A stretch of 50,402 bases of DNA from Dyadobacter luteus (GTDB lineage Bacteria; Bacteroidota; Bacteroidia; Cytophagales; Spirosomataceae), in NCBI RefSeq assembly GCF_003383615.1, contig NZ_QNUL01000037.1, positions 1 to 50,402 on the forward strand. The letters run 5' to 3'. Below, piece after piece: positions 1-7,864 of the stretch. Under the pieces are notes generated by a model. That model had not been told where the DNA came from and ran no database searches. It was given only the letters and a program-made list of their open reading frames with translations. Each line of letters begins with the position of its first letter. The first letter of the stretch is position 1. The position numbers were made by a program, and so were the translations under genes.

Positions 1-77
1 ATCTAAAGATAATCAATTTCGAAAAAATAAACAACCCAATAAAAGCAAAAAGAGGCTGCCCTTTTGAGACAGCCTCT
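1..77. repeat. Left copy of 77-bp terminal inverted repeat
   Basis: These 77 bases are the exact reverse complement of the last 77 bases of the window (50326-50402), and the match stops at base 78. The inner part forms a hairpin with an 11-bp stem (48-58 with 70-80, loop 59-69) around the core AGAGGCTG/CAGCCTCT. An exact repeat whose length is an odd number typical of assembler k-mers suggests the contig stops where it enters a multi-copy element on each side. The element itself is not in the window. Confidence 0.9.
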
Positions 78-203
78 TTTCGCGTTATATCGTTCTAATG
101 TTCAATCGTGATAGAAATTAGATTTGCCTGGCTACTTCTATTGCGCCGTGAAGGAAGGGAGAACCAGGAAGTTCCGGATCAAGCAGAATTCTTGGGGGGA
201 GAG

Positions 204-1190
204 CTAGGCATATATTTTAGCTAATCTGAACATGAAGAAAGGGATGCCTCTAACACCTCTAAACTGGCTTCTTAGCGCTTTGATCTTAGCATTGAAGGAT
301 TCTGCTGAAGCATTCGTGGCCCTGTTATCGAAAAAATTCAGGATGGTCTGGTAGTGATTCTGAATAGTCCTGGCCAGTGTTCGAAAAGACTTCAATCCTG
401 CGATTTCCACCTGATTGTACCATTGTGCCAATCGGGTAAATGCAACTCCTTTGTCTTTGGTGGAAGTAAAAATATGCGACAATTTCCTGCTTAGCTCGTA
501 AGCCGTCTCCAGGGTTGGATACAACCGGAAGAGGATTTCAGCCCGGTGTTGTTGAGAAGGCGTCCATTTGGATTCGTCTTTAAACAGCAAGTGCCTACTT
601 CTGGCAAGCAATTGTTTAAGAGAGTCTCCATTAGTCAATACTTCCGGAATGTATTGATTTCCAGTTTCTTTGGCCAGTTCTATTTCCTGATTCTCCCGCT
701 CGATGGCTTCCCAGCGGTACTCGATCCGGATCTGCTGGACAGCGTCTGAGGCCAATTGCTGGACATGGAACCGATCAGAGACCAATCTGGCTTTAGGAAA
801 GCAACGCCTGGCAATCCGCTCCATAGTCGCGGCAAGGTCCAAGGTGACCTCTTTTACCTTCTTACGCCTGGCGCCCCCAATCTTACTCAACACGTTAATC
901 ACTTTTTCACTCTCTACGCCCTTGACCATTGCTACCAATGCCCCCTTTTTACCCTTTGCCTCTTTATTGGTGATTACTGTGTAAAGCTCTCCGTGTGACA
1001 GGCTCGTTTCATCAATGCTTAAGTAGGGACCTATATTGTCCGGAAAAAGAATCCAATCCTGAGCATGGCCGAACTGATCCCATTGCCGAAAACCACTCAG
1101 ATGGCCAACATATTGTTCTTCAAGCAGTTTACCGTCTAACTGGTAAAAAAGGCCCACGGTCTTACAGCTAACCGGGTAGCTGTCGACCAA
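204..1190 (-). CDS. ISL3-family transposase (ISAon1 type), orfB
   Basis: This is the catalytic part of the insertion sequence transposase, 328 residues. It has ISL3 (DDE_Tnp_ISL3) hallmarks: an early acidic motif in LSIDETSLSHGELYTVI, a second in VSDRFHVQQLASDAV, and a C-terminal SAESFNAKIKALRSQFRG segment with the third acidic residue. ISL3 enzymes cut and rejoin DNA at the terminal repeats by an RNase H-fold DDE mechanism. The frame opens at a TTG inside the end of orfA. It is full length with no internal stop, so the element could still be active. The identification is firm; activity is inference. Confidence 0.88.
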   Translation of the reverse strand: MVDSYPVSCKTVGLFYQLDGKLLEEQYVGHLSGFRQWDQFGHAQDWILFPDNIGPYLSIDETSLSHGELYTVITNKEAKGKKGALVAMVKGVESEKVINVLSKIGGARRKKVKEVTLDLAATMERIARRCFPKARLVSDRFHVQQLASDAVQQIRIEYRWEAIERENQEIELAKETGNQYIPEVLTNGDSLKQLLARSRHLLFKDESKWTPSQQHRAEILFRLYPTLETAYELSRKLSHIFTSTKDKGVAFTRLAQWYNQVEIAGLKSFRTLARTIQNHYQTILNFFDNRATNASAESFNAKIKALRSQFRGVRGIPFFMFRLAKIYA

Positions 1191-1524
1191 TATCTTTTAA
1201 AAAAGTGGCGAACTCCTTGGTCATCCGAGTCCCCTTTGCCACTTCATCCCATTCATGAAAAACGATTTGCCCCGTATCATGATTCAACCATTTACGGCGC
1301 CTCAGATGAAGAAAACAGGCCCGGCCCCGTAGCGGAAAGTCGCGGATCGTAATCGACTCAAAAAAACCTTTTGATTCTAATTTATGCCCTTCAAGGTCGT
1401 TAGGAGGGATATTTTTCTGAAATAAATACAAGTGATAGCCGTCTGGCAGGGTTTCTACCTTCTCCAATTCAAACAATTCTACTAGACCCGATGGCAACAA
1501 TAATGAGAGTAATTCTTTTTCCAA
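1168..1524 (-). CDS. ISAon1-type transposase, N-terminal ORF (orfA)
   Basis: This 118-residue protein carries Arg-rich basic patches and an FxHLRRRKW-like segment. It matches the separate N-terminal region protein of ISAon1-type ISL3 elements, which probably binds the terminal repeats. The only usable start is a TTG at 1524, since a stop lies a few codons upstream. Its 3' end overlaps the downstream transposase ORF by 23 bases, in a different frame. Near the overlap are a T6A4 run and a CCC-G context, so the main ORF may be reached by frameshifting or by coupled reinitiation at a TTG. Family assignment is by recognition; the biochemical role is inferred. Confidence 0.75.
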   Translation of the reverse strand: MEKELLSLLLPSGLVELFELEKVETLPDGYHLYLFQKNIPPNDLEGHKLESKGFFESITIRDFPLRGRACFLHLRRRKWLNHDTGQIVFHEWDEVAKGTRMTKEFATFLKDIGRQLPG

Positions 1525-1719
1525 AACCTTCTGTTTGGAAACAAAGCTAATCCTTTAATTTGCTCCCCCCAAGAATTCCGCTTGATCCGAAGTTCCTGAA
1601 GACTGATACGTGCGCGAAATTAGGGTTCTGATAAATTTATCAATAAGCCGTGCTATCCTGGTGGGATCAGATATTCAACTAAGAGAGGATATCTGTAATG
1701 TATTTAACGTAATAAAATT

Positions 1720-1860
1720 TTAAACAGCCAGATTCTGGTTTTGATCAGGCAAATACATGGCTGCCCATTGTAAATCCTCCGGTGTGGTGATTTTGATGTT
1801 TTCATAGGATCCGTCTATTAGTTTAAGCGACGTATATAAGTTGCGTTCTTCTATATATCG
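1720..1860 (-). pseudogene. C-terminal remnant of an IspD/TarI-type cytidylyltransferase
   Basis: On the minus strand a 46-codon frame ends at a TAA (1720-1722) and contains GSYENIKITTPEDL followed by QWAAMYL. That is the conserved C-terminal signature of IspD (2-C-methyl-D-erythritol 4-phosphate cytidylyltransferase) and of the related ribitol-5-phosphate enzymes. An in-frame TGA at 1861-1863 closes it upstream, and a shifted frame (M-I-D-D-I) suggests a frameshift at that point. Nothing of the N-terminal nucleotide-binding domain is seen. It lies about 120 bases from the insertion sequence, so it is a decayed fragment, probably left by rearrangement. IspD versus TarI cannot be decided. Confidence 0.65.
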
Positions 1861-1863
1861 TCA

Positions 1864-2197
1864 ATCATGTTTTATATACTGCATATGATGAGAAGTAGCA
1901 GTTTGTAATTACTTCGCTGAGATACAACAGGATTATTGGGGAGCATATCGTATTTTCTTGTACGGTTCAGGTTATACGTATTCAGTTTGCATCACTTGTT
2001 TGGACAAGTTTTTATTTAAAACATTATATTGCTGCCACTTTTGTTGCGCTTTATGCGTAATGGGAATAATTGACTTCGACTTGCAAGGAGACTTAGTTGC
2101 TCAAAAAGTATATCTGATAATATTAAATTGTAAAATTTTATAAAAAATCGTAGGATTGTATAACCTAACTTTAACGATCGAAACTTCTTTACTTTAA
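1864..2197. other. AT-rich region without a recognised gene
   Basis: This is about 330 bases upstream of the ECF sigma gene. A 61-codon plus-strand frame (1958-2143) has a Cys-rich, non-protein-like composition and no family resemblance. The stretch presumably holds the sigma gene promoter plus decayed sequence linked to the cytidylyltransferase remnant. I see no clear TAnnTTTG box. Confidence 0.5.
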
Positions 2198-2758
2198 ATG
2201 CTCCCTCATTCTGACCCTTCAATGGACGACTCTGAACAATGGAATGCCTTTCGTGCAGGGAGCGATGTGGCTTTTGGAGCAATTGCACGCCATTACTATC
2301 GCAGCCTGTTCAGTTATGGCCTTAAGTTTTCCAAGGACAGAGAATTTGTAAAGGACTGCATTCAGGATTTATTTCTTGAATTATGGGCTAAGCGCGAAAC
2401 GCTTGGGGATACTTCTTTTGTCAAGTTTTATCTTCTAAAATCTCTACGGCGAAAGATACACCGTGAAAGTATGAAGCGTAACTGGATGGCTGATGAAGAA
2501 GAGTTGGATTTTGAATCGGAAATGACTGGTGAAACTTCCATCGAACAGCAGATCATAGAATGGGAGACATCGGAAGAGTTACTCGGAACACTGAATCAGC
2601 AAATTGTGCTGCTTACTAAGCGTCAGCAGGAAATTATATATCTGCGCTTTTTTGAGAATATGGACAACGAGTCTATTGCGCAGGTAATGTCGATTTCCAA
2701 ACAGGCTGTTGCCAATCTTCTCTACCGCACTATTCAGGAGTTAAAAGATCGATTATAA
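2198..2758 (+). CDS. ECF-type RNA polymerase sigma-70 factor
   Basis: This 186-residue protein has the two sigma domains of extracytoplasmic function factors. Region 2 is near residues 25-90 (ARHYYRSLFSYGLKF, then DCIQDLFLELWAKRE). Region 4 is near residues 125-180 (LTKRQQEIIYLRFFENMDNESIAQ, ending in a helix-turn-helix with AVANLLYRTIQEL). It belongs to the Bacteroidetes group that pairs with FecR anti-sigma factors. The FecR gene follows 110 bases downstream and a SusC with a signalling STN domain comes next, so this factor most likely drives the locus when substrate binds the receptor. An ATG nine codons in (MDDSEQW, 2222) is an alternative start; neither has a clear ribosome binding site. 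Confidence 0.92.
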   Translation: MLPHSDPSMDDSEQWNAFRAGSDVAFGAIARHYYRSLFSYGLKFSKDREFVKDCIQDLFLELWAKRETLGDTSFVKFYLLKSLRRKIHRESMKRNWMADEEELDFESEMTGETSIEQQIIEWETSEELLGTLNQQIVLLTKRQQEIIYLRFFENMDNESIAQVMSISKQAVANLLYRTIQELKDRL

Positions 2759-2867
2759 CTTTTTGAAGCCTCAAAAATCACTTTTCTAAGATTTTAAAAT
2801 AAAAGTGAAATATTTTGATTATTTCATGTTTGGCACTGCCTATGTATAGGTAGAAACCAATTTAAAC

Positions 2868-3995
2868 ATGAATCAATACAAAGAATACGCGCTTGAAGAT
2901 TTTGTATTGGATGCCCGATTTCAAAGTTGGGTACGCTATCAGAGGCAGCCGGATGTAATCTTCTGGCAAAACTTCGTGAAAGAAAACCCCTTTCAGAAAA
3001 GTGATGTCGTGCAAGCTCGTGCACTGCTTGAAAGTGTGTACCTACATTACAAAACCGATATTGATGAAGCTGAGTTGGATGAAGAAATTCAGGAGTTGCT
3101 GAATAAAGTGCGCAGTCAGAAAGCAGACGAGGTGGCTTCTCAAAGTAGGGATGATTATAATTTTTGGAAAAAATCCATTTTTTCTAACCTGTCTGCCTAT
3201 CGTATTGCGGCTGTGATAGCTGTGGTCATGGGATTTGGTTTCTTATACCATCACTATAACTTTCGCAATAGTAGCTATCAGAGGCTGGTAGCCGGTAAAG
3301 AATTGGAGGAGATAAGAAATGATACAAGGACCGACAAACTGGTAAGCCTGTCGGATGGAAGTAAAGTGACACTCCGGCCAGGTTCTATGCTGAGTTATCC
3401 TGAGAGCTTCGTGGCGGATAAGCGGGAAGTGTATCTTTCGGGGGAAGCATTCTTTCAGGTTTCCAAAGATTCAAAGCGTCCATTTTTGGTATATGCTAAT
3501 GAATTGATCACCAAAGTACTGGGTACAAGCTTTACGGTGAACGCAGCACGTGTGAATTCCAAAACTACAGTGGAGGTACAGGAGGGGAAAGTATCTGTTT
3601 TCAAGCAACATGATTTTCAGGCTTCGGACTTGAAAAAAACCTTTCAGACGAAAGGACTTGTGTTAACGGCAAATCAAAAGATGGTTTTGGAGAGAGAGAA
3701 CGCGGAAATGCTGAAAACACTTAGTGACAAACCAGAAATTGTAATAAAAGGAGCGAATGCGGGTGTATTTGAATTTACTAATACGCCTGCCTCTCAGGTG
3801 TTGACTGACCTGAAAAGTGCCTACCAGATTGATATTATTTTTGATAAAGAATTGCTTTCAGAATGTCCTGTTACTGCGCTACTCAACAGGCAGTCACTAT
3901 TTGAAAAGCTTGATATTATTTGTGAAGTGATAGAAGCCCGGTACGAGATTATCGATGGGCAGATTGTGGTGTATAGCAAAGGCTGTAAAAGTTAA
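2868..3995 (+). CDS. FecR-family anti-sigma factor
   Basis: This 375-residue inner-membrane regulator has a cytoplasmic N-terminus (about 1-110), one membrane helix at about 111-128 (YRIAAVIAVVMGFGFLY), and a periplasmic FecR domain at about 145-260 (LSDGSKVTLRPGSMLSYPESF, with EVYLSGEAFFQVS). A C-terminal DUF4974-like domain at about 300-370 is recognisable from FEFTNTPASQVLTDLKSAY. Such proteins hold the cognate ECF factor at the membrane and release it when the receptor's STN domain signals. The position between the sigma gene and susC fits this exactly. An imperfect palindrome, CCTAT-GT-ATAGG, lies 18 bases upstream of the start. Confidence 0.93.
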   Translation: MNQYKEYALEDFVLDARFQSWVRYQRQPDVIFWQNFVKENPFQKSDVVQARALLESVYLHYKTDIDEAELDEEIQELLNKVRSQKADEVASQSRDDYNFWKKSIFSNLSAYRIAAVIAVVMGFGFLYHHYNFRNSSYQRLVAGKELEEIRNDTRTDKLVSLSDGSKVTLRPGSMLSYPESFVADKREVYLSGEAFFQVSKDSKRPFLVYANELITKVLGTSFTVNAARVNSKTTVEVQEGKVSVFKQHDFQASDLKKTFQTKGLVLTANQKMVLERENAEMLKTLSDKPEIVIKGANAGVFEFTNTPASQVLTDLKSAYQIDIIFDKELLSECPVTALLNRQSLFEKLDIICEVIEARYEIIDGQIVVYSKGCKS

Positions 3996-4201
3996 TCAAT
4001 TATTCAATCCATAAATAAGTTTACTTAAAAACCAGAAAGCTTACCATAACTGCAAAAAAAGAGTCGGATAATGCTACCAACATCTCCGACCCCTGTTACC
4101 CCCTAATGTTGCCTTCGAACTCAACGCACATCCATTCTTTCAGAAAATGGATGCAGGGGATTGTTTTACCAAATCTAACCTTAATAAAACGTATCAAATG
4201 T

Positions 4202-7200
4202 ATGAAAAAAGGGTACAATTATCAATTACTGTTACGGCTCATGCGCATCTCGCTGTTTCAATTAGTAATCGCTGCCTCAATAATGGGCACATCCTGGGCA
4301 AGGGAGGGCAATGCTCAAACTTTGCTTGCAAAAAAGATCACCCTGAATGTTCAGAATATTGAAGTAGGCGAATTTCTGAAAAAAGTAGAAAAGCTTACCA
4401 ATGCCCGCTTCGTATATAGTGCAAGGGTGATTCAGTCCAATCGGAAAATAAGCATTTCTGCAGATCAGCAGACTGTTTCCAGAGTATTGGATGAAGCGCT
4501 TATACCACTTAATCTTAAATACAGGATTTCCGACGACCTGATCATTATAAGCCGTGTGCAAAAGGACGATCCTATTCAGGGAATCGATAATCCGGCATCT
4601 GTACAAATGAACCCGGCTTACAAGGGAAAGTCCCTGGCAGAGCGAACCGTTACTGGTACCGTAAAAGGCGACAATAACGATGCGCTCCCAGGTGTGAGTG
4701 TTGTATTAAAAGGTACACAGAAAGGGACGACGACAGATGTGGATGGTAAGTATTCCCTTGCTATTCCTGATGGTGGAGACGCAATACTTGTATTTTCTTT
4801 TGTAGGTTCTACTACGAAAGAGGTTTCCGTAGGTAGCAAAACAGTACTGGACGTGGTACTTGAATCCGATACAAAGGCATTGAACGAAGTAGTAGTTGTA
4901 GGTTATGGAACAGCGAAAAAGAAAGATCTTACGGGTGCTGTAGCGATCGTAAATGTTTCTGAGTTGCAACAGCAGCCAACTGCTCAGATCACAAGTCAGC
5001 TACAAGGCCGTGCGTCAGGTGTTACAGTTTTGGGCTCTGGGCAGCCTGGAGAAGCGCCACAAATCCGTATCCGTGGTATCAACACTTTTGGAAACAACGC
5101 TCCTCTTTACGTAGTGGATGGAGTCCCAACACAGAATATTAACGATATCAACCCGAATGACGTCGCGACCATGCAGGTATTGAAAGATGCAGGTTCGGCT
5201 TCTATTTATGGTTCACGTGCTGCAAACGGTGTAATCATTATCACTACCAAACGCGGAAATGGTAAGATCAAAGTACAGTACGATACTTACGTGGGAACGC
5301 AACGTCCACAGGGGGGAAATGTTTGGAACTTGTTAAATCCACAGGAAACTGCCCAGCTGAAATTTAATGCAATCAGAAATGTAAATCCTAACGCAACAAT
5401 TGCTGATCCTTTGTACGGCAGTGGCCAAACTCCCGTACTCCCGGACTACATTACTCCTCAGGGGTTGAGCGAAGGAGATCCTCGGGTTGCTGAAGCACTT
5501 TATAATGTTAATCCTAATTATACCAGTACAGACTCATATAACAACTTTTACAGAATAGTACGTGCCAACAAAAGTGGTACAGACTGGTTTCATGAAATTT
5601 TCAAACCAGCATCAATCCAGAGCCATAACCTGGCTGTAAGTGGTGGAGGAAATCAGGGAAATTATCTTGTTTCTTTCAACTATTTCAACCAGCAGGGTAC
5701 ATTGCTAAATACATATCTTAAGCGATACACGATCCGTTCCAACAGCCAGTTTAATGTAAGCGAGAAGATTCGTGTAGGAGAGAATATTTCTTTCTCGGTA
5801 ACGGATAACCCGCGTGTTAACTCTTCTACTGAGGGTAGCGCCATTGGTATGGCATTCCGTCAGCAGACAATCATCCCGGTATACGATATCATGGGTAATT
5901 TTGCAGGAGGTTACGGGCAAGGGCTTGGAAATGCTAAAAACCCGGTTGCAATTCAGAATCGTACCAGAAATAATACAGGACAGAGCAACCGTCTTTTTGG
6001 TAACATGTATGCAGAAATCGACTTCCTGAAAGACTTTACTTTCAGAACCAGTTTCGGTGGAGAATTATTCTCTTCTGCCTACCGCTCGTTTGCTTATCCT
6101 GAATATGAAAACCAGGAAAACCTTACTGTGAATTCATATACTGAAAATACCATCAATGGTTTTAACTGGACATGGAGTAACACTGTGAATTATCAGCATA
6201 CATTCAATGATATTCATGATCTGAAAGTACTTGTTGGTGTAGAAAACTATAAAAACAGAGGTAGCATTCTTGGAGGAACCACCACAGGCTATTTCACTTT
6301 TGATCCTGATTTTACGACGCTTACGACAGGTTCAGGAACGCCTACGAACTACAGTGCAAGATTTAAGGATGGTCTGGCTTCGCTGATTGGTCGTGTAGAT
6401 TATTCTTTGATGGACAAATACCTTTTGGGAGCGATTATTCGTCGTGATGGTTCTTCACGTTTCAGTACTTACCGTTATGGATGGTTCCCTGCTGTAAGTC
6501 TTGGATGGAGAGTTTCAAAAGAGCGTTTTATGGAAGATGTTACGTGGATCAACGATCTTAAATTCCGTGGAGGTTACGGGGTGATGGGAAATCAGATGAA
6601 CGTAGATCCGGCAAATGCTTTCACTACTTTCGGACAAAATCGTACATCTTCTTTCTACGATATTACAGGTTCTAACTCTTCTACGATCATGGGACTTCAA
6701 AGAACCAGAATCGGGAATGCTAATGCGAAGTGGGAAAGAAACATCAACAGCAACATTGGTATTGATGCGTCGCTTTTCAAAGGCAAACTTGATCTGACTG
6801 TAGATTATTACAGAAAAGAAGTTAGAGATTTGCTTTACAATCCTGAGATCGCTGCAGCGGCTGGTTTAGGTGAGGTACCTTATATCAACATTGCAAAAAT
6901 GAGAAACCAGGGTATTGACCTTGCAGCTTCTACCAATATTGACGTAACGAACGATCTTAAATTCAACGCTACTTTAACATTCACAACCTATAACAACAAG
7001 ATTGTGAACCTGGCTGACGGCGTAGATTACTTCGATCAGGAAGGTCGCCGGTTCAACGGGAGTTATGTTGTACGTAATTCAGTAGGGCATTCAATCGGTC
7101 AGTTCTTCGGATACAAAGTTGATGGTTTCTGGAATTCACAGGAAGAAATTAACACAGCTAATACGCAGGCAAGACAAGCTACCGGAAACTCTTCGGCACT

Positions 7201-7852
7201 TTATCAGGCAGATGTAGCTGTAGGTAGATTCCGGTATGCAGATACAAACGGAGATGGTATCATCACTGCTGACGACAGAACTTACATCGGAAATCCTAAT
7301 CCGAAGTTCAGCTACGGTATCAACCTGGGTGCAAACTACAAAGCGTTTGATGCAAGTATATTCCTGTACGGTTCACAAGGAAACGATATCTGGAACAATG
7401 TGAAATGGTGGACAGATTTCAATTCTAACTTCCAGGGAGCAAAAAGCCATACAGCGCTGTATGATTCATGGACACCGGAAAACCATAACGCAACAGCTCC
7501 TATCCAGGAAACTGTGGGTTCATTCAGTACATCCAATGTTCCTAACTCTTACTTCGTAGAAAAAGGATCTTACCTGCGTGCTAAGAATGCACAGATTGGC
7601 TACACGTTGCCAGCCGGATTGCTTAAAAAGGTGAGAATTGAAAAGATGCGCGTGTATGTACAGGCGGCCAACCTTTTCACTATTACCAAGTACTCTGGTC
7701 TGGATCCTGAAATTGGTACAACATCGAATACCAACAACAACGGCGGAGGAAGCTCAAACCAATCCTTCTCTTCCGGAACTTCATTCGGTATTGACGAAGG
7801 TGTTTACCCTAATCAGCGCCAGTTTTTGTTAGGACTTAATTTGACATTCTAA
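4202..7852 (+). CDS. SusC/RagA-family TonB-linked outer-membrane transducer
   Basis: From the ATG at 4202 the protein is 1216 residues. The frame opens at 4106, but the signal peptide reads best from MKKGYNYQLLLRLMRISLF. Order of domains: signal peptide; an STN domain (about 40-112, ITLNVQNIEVGEFLKKVEKL) that contacts FecR-type anti-sigma factors; a carboxypeptidase-regulatory-like domain (about 147-230, GVSVVLKGTQKGTTTDVDGKYS); a plug domain containing IRIRGINTFGNNAPLYVVDG; and a long beta-barrel ending in a Phe (LGLNLTF). It imports an oligomeric nutrient with SusD using TonB energy. The STN domain and the upstream sigma/FecR pair mark it as a signal transducer. The substrate cannot be read from sequence. 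Confidence 0.93.
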   Translation: MKKGYNYQLLLRLMRISLFQLVIAASIMGTSWAREGNAQTLLAKKITLNVQNIEVGEFLKKVEKLTNARFVYSARVIQSNRKISISADQQTVSRVLDEALIPLNLKYRISDDLIIISRVQKDDPIQGIDNPASVQMNPAYKGKSLAERTVTGTVKGDNNDALPGVSVVLKGTQKGTTTDVDGKYSLAIPDGGDAILVFSFVGSTTKEVSVGSKTVLDVVLESDTKALNEVVVVGYGTAKKKDLTGAVAIVNVSELQQQPTAQITSQLQGRASGVTVLGSGQPGEAPQIRIRGINTFGNNAPLYVVDGVPTQNINDINPNDVATMQVLKDAGSASIYGSRAANGVIIITTKRGNGKIKVQYDTYVGTQRPQGGNVWNLLNPQETAQLKFNAIRNVNPNATIADPLYGSGQTPVLPDYITPQGLSEGDPRVAEALYNVNPNYTSTDSYNNFYRIVRANKSGTDWFHEIFKPASIQSHNLAVSGGGNQGNYLVSFNYFNQQGTLLNTYLKRYTIRSNSQFNVSEKIRVGENISFSVTDNPRVNSSTEGSAIGMAFRQQTIIPVYDIMGNFAGGYGQGLGNAKNPVAIQNRTRNNTGQSNRLFGNMYAEIDFLKDFTFRTSFGGELFSSAYRSFAYPEYENQENLTVNSYTENTINGFNWTWSNTVNYQHTFNDIHDLKVLVGVENYKNRGSILGGTTTGYFTFDPDFTTLTTGSGTPTNYSARFKDGLASLIGRVDYSLMDKYLLGAIIRRDGSSRFSTYRYGWFPAVSLGWRVSKERFMEDVTWINDLKFRGGYGVMGNQMNVDPANAFTTFGQNRTSSFYDITGSNSSTIMGLQRTRIGNANAKWERNINSNIGIDASLFKGKLDLTVDYYRKEVRDLLYNPEIAAAAGLGEVPYINIAKMRNQGIDLAASTNIDVTNDLKFNATLTFTTYNNKIVNLADGVDYFDQEGRRFNGSYVVRNSVGHSIGQFFGYKVDGFWNSQEEINTANTQARQATGNSSALYQADVAVGRFRYADTNGDGIITADDRTYIGNPNPKFSYGINLGANYKAFDASIFLYGSQGNDIWNNVKWWTDFNSNFQGAKSHTALYDSWTPENHNATAPIQETVGSFSTSNVPNSYFVEKGSYLRAKNAQIGYTLPAGLLKKVRIEKMRVYVQAANLFTITKYSGLDPEIGTTSNTNNNGGGSSNQSFSSGTSFGIDEGVYPNQRQFLLGLNLTF

Positions 7853-7864
7853 TTCTTGATAGAT

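Larger units (their letters stand above)
165..1598 (-). mobile_element. ISL3/ISAon1-type insertion sequence
   Basis: The element is about 1.43 kb, bounded by imperfect terminal inverted repeats at about 165-201 and 1563-1598. They share a core of GATCAAGC, one differing base, then GAATTCTTGGGGGGAG, and diverge at the outer tips, so the exact ends are uncertain by several bases. Inside are two minus-strand ORFs: a short N-terminal transposase ORF and a longer DDE-type ORF. This is the arrangement known for ISAon1-type members of the ISL3 family. I could not find a convincing 8-bp target duplication. Confidence 0.8.

Noticed and set aside
48..80. Ordinary transcription terminator at the left end
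   Set aside because: The hairpin belongs to the 77-bp repeat shared with the other end and no gene in the window ends there; it is more likely part of the repeated element, though it could still terminate transcription.
1958..2143. 61-codon plus-strand ORF upstream of the sigma gene
   Set aside because: Cys-rich, irregular composition in AT-rich DNA, no family resemblance, no start signal; probably chance.
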